From the NCBI GenBank assembly GCA_003133665.1, contig PKYK01000077.1, positions 1 to 38,404 of the forward strand: a DNA stretch of 38,404 nucleotides, in the 5' to 3' direction. Both the position numbers and the translations under genes were made by a program. Below, one piece after another: positions 32,386-38,404 of the stretch. The notes beneath the pieces were generated by a model. It was not told where the DNA came from. It searched no databases and was given only the letters and a program-made list of their open reading frames with translations. Positions within the stretch are counted from its first letter, which is position 1. Each line of letters starts with the position of its first letter. This stretch comes from Acidimicrobiaceae bacterium (GTDB lineage: Bacteria; Actinomycetota; Acidimicrobiia; Acidimicrobiales; RAAP-2).

Positions 32386-35274
32386 GTGCGTAGCCCCATC
32401 GATGTACCACCTCGTCCCCGTCGAGCAGGTCGACTCACTCGGCGATTCTGGATCAGCCTGGCGCTGGCGGTGCTGCTCATCGGCTTCCTCTCGCTGCGCA
32501 GCCTGGCGATGCTCTGGACCGATCAGATGTGGTTCTCGTCGGTGGGACTCGGGAGCGTCTTCTCGACCCTCTTCTGGGTGAAGGTCGGATTGGGTCTCAC
32601 GTTCGGTGCGCTGTTCTTCGCCTTGATGTGGGGCAATCTGCTGCTGACCGACCGTTTTGGCGCGCGCGACCTCTCGTTTGAACCTGAGGACGAGATCGTT
32701 CGCCGTTTTCAGAACGTGGTCCGCCCCCACGCCCGGCGGATCTACGCGCTGATTGCCCTCGTGATGGGTCTCGTGGCCGGGTTGAACGCCTCGGGCGAGT
32801 GGCAGAGGTATCTGCTGTTCGCCAACCGCCAGTCATTCCACCTGAAGGACCCGCTCTTCCACAAGGACATCGGTTTCTACGTCTTCACGCTGCCGTTCGT
32901 CTCCTTCATCGTGACGTGGACCCTGGTGTCACTCTTCGTGGTGCTGCTCGTGTCGACGGGCTTTCACTACCTGAACGGCGGCATCCGCGCCACCCGGGTG
33001 ACGCCTCGGGTCGACCCGCGCGTCAAGGCCCACCTGTCGGTGATCGGCGCGGGCATCGCGCTGATGAAGGCCGCCGGGTACGTCATCGCCAAATGGGAAC
33101 TGGTCAACTCCACGAACGGGTACGCCCAGGGCGCCGGGTACACCGACGTGCACGCGCGCATTCCGGCCCAGACCATCTTGTTCTACCTGTCGCTCGCGGC
33201 CGCGGTCATTCTGCTCGCCAACGTCCGGTCCCGGGGCTGGTCGCTGCCGGCGGTGGCGGTGGGTCTTTGGATCTTCGTCGCGCTCGTGATCGGCGTGCTC
33301 TACCCGACCATCTTGCAGGCCATCAAGGTCAGTCCGGCGCAGGGCTCCCTGGAGACGCCGTACATCCAGCGCAACATCACCGCCACGCAGGCGGCCTTCA
33401 ACTTGGACAAGGTCGTGTACCACTCGTTTGCGGGTTCGCCGACGATCTCGAATGCGCAGGTGAAGGCCGCGACGGCCACGCTCAACAACATCCGGCTCTG
33501 GGATCCGGCCGGTTCGATCTCGCTGGCGACGGTGACGCGGCGCCAGTCGATTCGTTCGTACTACGCCTTCGCGAACCTCTCGGTTGACCGGTACCTCGTC
33601 AACGGCAAGCTCACGCCGGTGCTGATCGGCGCCCGTCAGTTGAACACGGCGAACCTGCCGTCGCCGAGCTGGGTCAACCAGCACCTGCAGTACACGCACG
33701 GCATCGGCGCCGCGGTGGTCGCGGCGAACACGGTCGATCCGAACACCGGAAACCCGGTCTTCGTGGTCTCGAACGTGCCCCCGTCGTCCACCAGCGGCAT
33801 GCCAGTGCTGACCCAGCCCGACATCTACTTCGGCATCCACGACGGTGGCTGGGTCGTCGCCAACACCAAGCAGGTGGAGCTCGACTACCAGGTGAACTCC
33901 GGCAAGAACGCCGGCCAGCCCGTGGAAACGCACTACTCCAGCACGGGGGGTGTCGCTGTCGGGAGCTTCCTCAGCCGGGCAGCGATGGCGCTTCGTCTCG
34001 GCGACTTCAACTTCTTGATCTCGAACCAGATCTCGTCGACGAGTCGGGTGCTCTTCGTGCGCGACGTGCAGGCCATGGCCCAGAAGGCCGCTCCCTTCTT
34101 GTCCTTCGACTCACAGCCCTACGCGGTGATCGCCAATGGCGAGGTGCAGTACGTCCTCGATGGCTACACGGCCACTGATCAGTACCCCTACAGCGAGAAC
34201 GCCGCCAATCTGGGCGTCAATCTAGGCGGACTGCCCTCCAGCTTCAACTACGTGCGCAACTCGGTGAAGGTCGTCATCAACGCCTACACCGGTTCGATGA
34301 AGTTCTACGCAGTGGACCCCAGCGACCCGGTGCTGCAGGCGTACCGGGCGGCCTTCCCGTCCATGTTCTTGCCGATGAGCGCGATGCCACCCGAGATTCA
34401 GACCCATCTGCGCTACCCGTCGGACCTCTTCTCGGTTCAGGCCGCCACTCTCGGCCGCTACCACATCAACTCGGCCAGGGCCTTCTACACGGCGTCGGAC
34501 CGGTGGGAGATCTCGCCGTCAACCGGCGCGGGCACGCCCAACCAGTCCCTCGCCCAGACTGCGGTCACCGACTCGGCCGGCAACGTGGTGTCGTCGTCAC
34601 TGTCGCCGATGAATCCGATCTTCCAGGTGGGCTCCCTGCCCCAGGCCAACCACCAGCAACTCCTCGAATCGATCGCCTACGTGCCAGCGGGCAACTCCTC
34701 CACCGTGCAAGGGCTTACCGCCTTCCTGGTCGCCACGAGCGATCCCAGCGACTACGGGCAACTGCACGTCTACGAGACCCCGCGCGGCACGTCGGTCACC
34801 GGTCCGGTGCAGGCCGACTCCGAGATTCAACAGAACGCCAAGGTCAGCTCGATCATCACGCCACTCGACCAACACGGTTCGAGCGTCCTGCTCGGCAACA
34901 ACCTGATGGTCCCGCTCGACCAGAGCGTCCTGTACATCCGTCCGCTGTACGTCACCAGCACCTCCAATCCAATGCCGCAGTTGAGGTTCGTCATCGCCGT
35001 CTTCAACCAAGAAGTGGCCATCGAACCGACGCTGGCCGGCGCGCTCACCGACGTGCTGGGCGCCAACATCTCGGGAACGACCACCACCACGACGCCCGGA
35101 TCGGGGACATCCAAGCCCGGTCAGAAGGCGGCGTACTACCTGCAACGCGCTTCGGCGGACTACGCCGCTGCGCAGGCGGCCCTCCAGGCGGGCAACCTCG
35201 GCGCGTATCAGGCCGACGTCAACGCAATGAACAGGCAGCTGCAGTTGGCCCAGAACGCGCTGGCGAAGGGGTAG
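32386..35274 (+). CDS. UPF0182-family large membrane protein
   Basis: A 962-residue protein of the UPF0182 family, widespread in actinobacteria and of unknown function. The N-terminal third has about seven membrane helices (first near 20-45, last near 285-310, with the MWFSSVGLGSVFSTLFW block). A long extracytoplasmic domain follows, with YIQRNITATQAAFNLDKV, RSYYAFANLSVDRY and RYPSDLFSVQA typical of the family, then a Thr/Gly linker and a helical tail. The tail's repeated Ala/Gln pattern resembles the usual acidic C-terminal end of the family. GTG 32386 comes 21 bases after the DivIVA-like gene. Confidence 0.92.
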   Translation: MRSPIDVPPRPRRAGRLTRRFWISLALAVLLIGFLSLRSLAMLWTDQMWFSSVGLGSVFSTLFWVKVGLGLTFGALFFALMWGNLLLTDRFGARDLSFEPEDEIVRRFQNVVRPHARRIYALIALVMGLVAGLNASGEWQRYLLFANRQSFHLKDPLFHKDIGFYVFTLPFVSFIVTWTLVSLFVVLLVSTGFHYLNGGIRATRVTPRVDPRVKAHLSVIGAGIALMKAAGYVIAKWELVNSTNGYAQGAGYTDVHARIPAQTILFYLSLAAAVILLANVRSRGWSLPAVAVGLWIFVALVIGVLYPTILQAIKVSPAQGSLETPYIQRNITATQAAFNLDKVVYHSFAGSPTISNAQVKAATATLNNIRLWDPAGSISLATVTRRQSIRSYYAFANLSVDRYLVNGKLTPVLIGARQLNTANLPSPSWVNQHLQYTHGIGAAVVAANTVDPNTGNPVFVVSNVPPSSTSGMPVLTQPDIYFGIHDGGWVVANTKQVELDYQVNSGKNAGQPVETHYSSTGGVAVGSFLSRAAMALRLGDFNFLISNQISSTSRVLFVRDVQAMAQKAAPFLSFDSQPYAVIANGEVQYVLDGYTATDQYPYSENAANLGVNLGGLPSSFNYVRNSVKVVINAYTGSMKFYAVDPSDPVLQAYRAAFPSMFLPMSAMPPEIQTHLRYPSDLFSVQAATLGRYHINSARAFYTASDRWEISPSTGAGTPNQSLAQTAVTDSAGNVVSSSLSPMNPIFQVGSLPQANHQQLLESIAYVPAGNSSTVQGLTAFLVATSDPSDYGQLHVYETPRGTSVTGPVQADSEIQQNAKVSSIITPLDQHGSSVLLGNNLMVPLDQSVLYIRPLYVTSTSNPMPQLRFVIAVFNQEVAIEPTLAGALTDVLGANISGTTTTTTPGSGTSKPGQKAAYYLQRASADYAAAQAALQAGNLGAYQADVNAMNRQLQLAQNALAKG

Positions 35275-35328
35275 TCGCGATCCGACACCAGCGGGACAGG
35301 CTGAGTCTCTAGCCAAGACTGAACTCCT

Positions 35329-35346
35329 CACGACCGTCGGGTCGTG
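35329..35346 (+). promoter_or_regulatory. Inverted repeat touching the hicA start codon
   Basis: CACGACC and GGTCGTG form a perfect seven-base-pair stem around GTCG. The last G of the stem is the first base of the hicA GTG start. It could be an operator for HicB or a hairpin limiting hicA translation. Confidence 0.45.
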
Positions 35347-35543
35347 TGAAGGCGAGAGAGATGATTCGCGAACTGGAAGCTGACGGATGGTGGCAGGTTC
35401 GCCAGAGGGGAAGCCACCTTCAGTTCCGCCACCCTTCCAAGACCGGCACCGTGACAGCGCCCGGCGCGATGGGCGATGATCTACACCGTGAGCTTCTCAG
35501 TAGCGTTGTGAGACAGGCCGGATTAGAACGGACGAGGCGATGA
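35346..35543 (+). CDS. hicA: HicA-type toxin (mRNA interferase)
   Basis: A 65-residue HicA protein with the double-stranded-RNA-binding-like fold. The signature GWWQVRQRGSHLQFRHP carries the catalytic histidine H24. HicA toxins cleave mRNA and are blocked by HicB. The start KAREMIRELEADGW matches the usual beginning of the family, supporting GTG 35346; ATG 35361 would cut the first strand. No clear ribosome binding site precedes it, which would keep toxin levels low. Its stop overlaps the hicB start (ATGA). Confidence 0.9.
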   Translation: MKAREMIRELEADGWWQVRQRGSHLQFRHPSKTGTVTAPGAMGDDLHRELLSSVVRQAGLERTRR

Positions 35544-35755
35544 TCGAAAACGCCGTAGTGATTGAACGTTCTCCGAACAACTACGGGGCGTGGGTTCCAG
35601 ATCTCGATGGCTGCGTCTCGACGGGCCAGACGTTGGAAGGAGTGAAGGCCAATACCGCCGAGGCAATCGAAATGCACATCGAGTTGATGGGCGATCACGG
35701 TGAGTCGGTCCCTCCTCCGACTGCCCAGGTGGCAGTCGTTCAGGTCGCCCCGTAG
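35540..35755 (+). CDS. hicB: HicB-type antitoxin
   Basis: A 71-residue HicB with the partial RNase H-like fold: YGAWVPDLDGCVSTGQT, then the helix LEGVKANTAEAIEMHIELM. It is a short form with no extra helix-turn-helix or ribbon-helix-helix domain, so any DNA binding would depend on the small fold or the HicAB complex. The GTG-started hicA comes first and overlaps by four bases, so the toxin-first order is seen, as is usual for hicAB. Confidence 0.88.
   Translation: MIENAVVIERSPNNYGAWVPDLDGCVSTGQTLEGVKANTAEAIEMHIELMGDHGESVPPPTAQVAVVQVAP
35719..35737 (+). repeat. Inverted repeat inside the end of hicB
   Basis: GACTGCC and GGCAGTC form a perfect seven-base-pair stem with a five-base loop within the coding sequence. 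It may influence mRNA stability. Confidence 0.4.
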
Positions 35756-35784
35756 CCACCGCCACTTCTACGAGGAAGCGGTGG
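35756..35784 (+). terminator. Hairpin immediately after hicB
   Basis: CCACCG pairs with CGGTGG, and inside it CTTC pairs with GAAG. It begins one base after the hicB stop. There is no T tract, so it is only a likely transcript end. Confidence 0.4.
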
Positions 35785-35853
35785 ATGAATGTGCACGCCG
35801 TGAACGCGGGCTCATGCCTTGCGGTCGCGATCCATTGGCCAGACCGGGTTGGG

Positions 35854-36546
35854 CTAGTGGAACCGCACCCGAATCACCGAGGCGTTGGCGACGGAGCCGT
35901 CCTTGGCCGAGACGGTGTACATCACCAGCGCACCGTAGCTGCTGGTCGGCGTGGCGAAGGTCAGGGACTTGTGGAACGGCCCCAACTGTCCATTGGATCC
36001 GCCCATGACGGTGGTGGCGACGAGCGGCGTCGTGACGTTGTCCTGACGAAGGGTGACGTTCACGACAGCTTCGAAGGCCGTACTCGACCCGCTGATCACC
36101 AGAGGCGAACTGACCGTGGCGAGGGTGCTCGGCTGCGTGATCGTGATGTCGGCTGTCGCCGCCCCCAGAATCCACCAGCTCTGGTCGCTGGTCAACTGGC
36201 GCAGGATGACAGTCGTCACCGGACCGGTGGCGTTGGGTTGCACGTTCACCTCACCGGATCGCGTGTCGCCCTGTTGGAACTGGCCGATCACCGGACTGGT
36301 CATGTGCAGGAAGGCAACGGCAAACCCTTGCGCAGCGGCCCTCGGGGTCTGGTATCGAAGGGAACTGGCTGCCGCGGGCCAGACCGCTGTTGACGTCGCC
36401 GACTCCACGGACGTTGTGGTCGTTGTCGGTGCCGTCGATGTTGTCGTCGTCGTCGTGGGCGCAGTTGAGCGGCCGACGACAAAGGCGAGCACGGCGACCA
36501 CGACAATCGCCACCACTGCCACCACTGTGATTCGTCGACTGTTCAC
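35854..36546 (-). CDS. Membrane-anchored protein with a Gmad2-type immunoglobulin-like domain
   Basis: A 230-residue protein. An N-terminal helix (about 6-24) anchors it, followed by a Thr-rich linker (about 30-45) and an extracytoplasmic part. The C-terminal ~90 residues (ITQPSTLATVSSPLVISG onward, with GSSTAFEAVVNVTL and LGPFHKSLTF) match Gmad2, an Ig-like domain first named from spore germination proteins but widespread in secreted proteins. The region before it (AAAQGFAVAFLHM, then QQGDTRSGEVNVQP) is a separate small domain. GTG 36546 lies six bases after a TAAGTT box. No enzyme activity is apparent. Confidence 0.75.
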   Translation of the reverse strand: MNSRRITVVAVVAIVVVAVLAFVVGRSTAPTTTTTTSTAPTTTTTSVESATSTAVWPAAASSLRYQTPRAAAQGFAVAFLHMTSPVIGQFQQGDTRSGEVNVQPNATGPVTTVILRQLTSDQSWWILGAATADITITQPSTLATVSSPLVISGSSTAFEAVVNVTLRQDNVTTPLVATTVMGGSNGQLGPFHKSLTFATPTSSYGALVMYTVSAKDGSVANASVIRVRFH

Positions 36547-36552
36547 AAACTC

Positions 36553-36558
36553 AACTTA
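36553..36558 (-). promoter_or_regulatory. -10-like box of the Gmad2 gene
   Basis: TAAGTT on the minus strand, six bases before GTG 36546. Confidence 0.4.
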
Positions 36559-36893
36559 GGTACTCCTCTGATAAGGAGGCAGGGCAGAAAGTCCCTTTTT
36601 TCAACCATGACTTGAAAGGTGAGTGTTTCGGGCCGGTCCGTCCTGCTGCGGCCGTCGTGGTGTTGAAGACATCGAGATCGCCGCTTCTGATGAGTTGGAG
36701 GCGCGTTGATTGCCAGAAACGGACTTCGGCGACGAAAGGAGATGCGGCCCGTGAACGCCGGTAGCGTTCGACGTATGGCGCGTCAACCGTTCCTTCGGTG
36801 TGGTCTCGGTGGCGCCGTGCCGGGCCAATCCGCCGGGCAGGTTCGAATGGCCGCCTCGGTTCGGAATCGCCATGTTGCGACGGTCGATGACTG
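36559..36893. other. 335-base non-coding stretch with a possible gene remnant
   Basis: No intact gene is seen. At 36577-36600 the sequence has AGGG/CCCT followed by six T, a weak terminator-like element on the plus strand. A frame from GTG 36623 to TGA 36707-36709 reads like protein (GVEDIEIAASDELEAR at its end) and may be the stump of a lost gene. The sequence is less codon-biased than neighbouring genes. I could not identify insertion-sequence ends. Confidence 0.4.
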
Positions 36894-38159
36894 GTGACGA
36901 CGACCCATCTTCTCGCGTACCTCTACTCACTCGCGATAGGGCTGTTGATCGGGATCGAACGTGAGAGAAGCAATCGCGGCGATCCCCAACAAGCGCTCGG
37001 CATCAGAACATTCGCGCTGATCGCCGTCGTGGGGACGATGTCGGTAGCCATCAGTACGGGGGCGGTGGTCGTGGTGATGGCGGCCATCGGCGGGTTGTTG
37101 GTGGTCGGCTATCGCCGGACCAATCAGGTGGATCCGGGCACGACGACCGAGGTCGCGGCAATCGCCACGTTCCTGCTCGGTGCGCTGTGTTACCGCGATG
37201 CCGCCCTCGCGGCCGCCCTCGCTATCGTCATAACGATTCTTCTGGTCAGTAAACTTCGACTCCACTCGTTCGCCCGCGACGTTCTCACGCAAGGCGAGAT
37301 CGAGGACGGGCTGAAGTTCCTCGTCATTGCCTTCGTGGTGCTTCCCCTGTTGCCGAATCGCGCTCTGGGCCCGTACGGCGTGCTGAACCCGTCCCACATC
37401 TGGTTGATTGTCGTCGCGCTCACGGGAATCTCGTGGGTGGGTTACATCGCGGTGCGCGCACTGGGTCCACGACGTGGACTGATCGCCACGGGACTGGCGG
37501 GCGGCTTCGTCTCCGCGACGACAACGACAGTGTCGATGGGCCGCCTCAGCCGCTCTCCTCGAATCTTCACCTCGGCCGTTGCGGGAGCGCAGGCTTCCAG
37601 CGTGGCCACCTTCATCCAACTCGAAGCCATCATGGTGGTCGTCAGTCCGGCACTCGCGCTCCGATTGGTCGTGCCGAACGCCTTCGCTGCGACGGTGCTG
37701 CTGCTGGTCGCGATTCGCGGCTTACGCCGTCGCTCGAAGAACCCGAGCAACGACGAGATCTCCGAACCCGGGGGCGACCAGGAGCAACCGCGTGATCGGG
37801 CCTTCACACTCTTGCCGGCACTCGTGTTGTCAGTGATCCTCACCGGAGCCCTGTTGGTAGGGCGCTGGGGGGCGGCGGTCTTTGGTGCGAAGGGCGCAAT
37901 CATCGCGACGGGTGCGGCGGGACTGGCCGACGCCCACGGTGGGGCACTCTCAGCGGCAACGCTGTTTGCCCAAGGAAACCTCGGCCTTGATTCCACTCTT
38001 TTGGCGATCAGTGCGGCGCTGGTCACCAACTCGATCGTCAAGTGCGTCCTGGCCTTCACGACCGGCGGTACTCGGTTCGGGCGGCGATTCTTGGGGGGCA
38101 TCGGTCCCTCGCTGGCGACCTTCCTGATCGCGCTCTCGGTGGTAGCACTCGTTGATTGA
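36894..38159 (+). CDS. MgtC/SapB-type DUF4010 membrane protein
   Basis: A 421-residue membrane protein. The first ~150 residues have the MgtC/SapB-like pattern (SLAIGLLIGIERERSNR, QALGIRTFALIAVVG) and the rest forms the DUF4010 domain with GLAGGFVSATTTTVSMGRLSR. About eleven hydrophobic segments are visible, with a charged loop near residues 280-305. Function is unproven; MgtC-like proteins are linked to Mg2+ or membrane-potential adaptation. GTG 36894 is used, but no ribosome binding site or -10 box is evident, so the start is tentative. After the stop, 38160-38329 holds no gene I can support. Confidence 0.82.
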   Translation: MTTTHLLAYLYSLAIGLLIGIERERSNRGDPQQALGIRTFALIAVVGTMSVAISTGAVVVVMAAIGGLLVVGYRRTNQVDPGTTTEVAAIATFLLGALCYRDAALAAALAIVITILLVSKLRLHSFARDVLTQGEIEDGLKFLVIAFVVLPLLPNRALGPYGVLNPSHIWLIVVALTGISWVGYIAVRALGPRRGLIATGLAGGFVSATTTTVSMGRLSRSPRIFTSAVAGAQASSVATFIQLEAIMVVVSPALALRLVVPNAFAATVLLLVAIRGLRRRSKNPSNDEISEPGGDQEQPRDRAFTLLPALVLSVILTGALLVGRWGAAVFGAKGAIIATGAAGLADAHGGALSAATLFAQGNLGLDSTLLAISAALVTNSIVKCVLAFTTGGTRFGRRFLGGIGPSLATFLIALSVVALVD

Positions 38160-38329
38160 CGCCGCTCGCATCATGGTTCGCCGACTGGCGATCTTCTCGG
38201 CCAGCGACCCACATCGATGTGCCTTCTCGATTCGATTGGGCAGCCGGAATCATGTCGCACTGGGCCCTACGTGAGTGCGCGTTGGTGGAGGTGTTGCGGG
38301 TCTGGCGAATGAGGGAAATTCGTATCTGG

Positions 38330-38335
38330 TACACT
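38330..38335 (+). promoter_or_regulatory. Probable -10 box of the tRNA gene
   Basis: TACACT lies 12 bases before the mature tRNA 5' end. No convincing -35 box was found. Confidence 0.5.
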
Positions 38336-38347
38336 GGAAATCTTCAT

Positions 38348-38404
<57 letters not shown>

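Overview
The window is about 38.4 kb of high-GC DNA, densely packed with bacterial genes. GTG starts are frequent, genes often overlap by 1 to 4 bases, and two WhiB regulators are present. Together with the ctaE-qcrCAB respiratory cluster, a DUF2342 / PDZ-S16 protease / UPF0182 neighbourhood and a HelR-type helicase, this points to an actinobacterium. The MreB relative, poly-threonine linkers and gene content would fit Acidimicrobiia, but that class assignment is inference. No prophage, insertion sequence or CRISPR array was found.

Layout. 18-3555: a divergent pair, a large membrane protein (degenerate phosphoesterase plus MprF-like C-terminus) and a HAD phosphatase. 3807-7192 (minus): haem operon hemE-hemH-hemY. 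7343-9649: HelR/HelD-like RNA-polymerase-associated ATPase. 9705-13686: ctaE-qcrCAB, giving cytochrome oxidase subunit III and the cytochrome bc1 complex, followed by a secreted phosphodiester-glycosidase-like protein. 14881-20153: histidine degradation operon hutG-hutH-hutU-hutI. 20207-23625: MoxR-type ATPase and VWA protein pair. 23752-25123: two WhiB genes flanking a glutamate formimidoyltransferase-like gene. 25343-35274: a cell-envelope/proteostasis block (small unknown protein, DUF2342, PDZ pseudoprotease, MreB-like, HEAT repeat, PDZ-Lon-type protease, DivIVA-like coiled-coil protein with a phage-minor-head-like Cys/His tail, UPF0182). 35329-38159: a looser, accessory-looking segment with a HicAB toxin-antitoxin pair, a Gmad2-domain lipo/anchored protein and a DUF4010 membrane protein. 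The window ends inside an initiator tRNA-fMet.

Working together: hemEHY supplies haem, and the ctaE-qcrCAB proteins next to it use haem in aerobic respiration. hutGHUI converts histidine to glutamate; the formimidoyltransferase-like gene 4 kb away could offer a folate-linked alternative for the last step. The most unusual items are the DivIVA/phage-head-like fusion at 30688-32364, the phosphoesterase-MprF fusion at 18-3011, the triad-less PDZ protein at 26749-27831, the MreB-like protein with an altered nucleotide motif, the perfect palindrome in front of whiB, and a repeated arrangement in which a TANNNT -10-like box lies 6 to 8 bases before the start codon, suggesting many leaderless transcripts. 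All functions are assigned by reading motifs; no database search was run.
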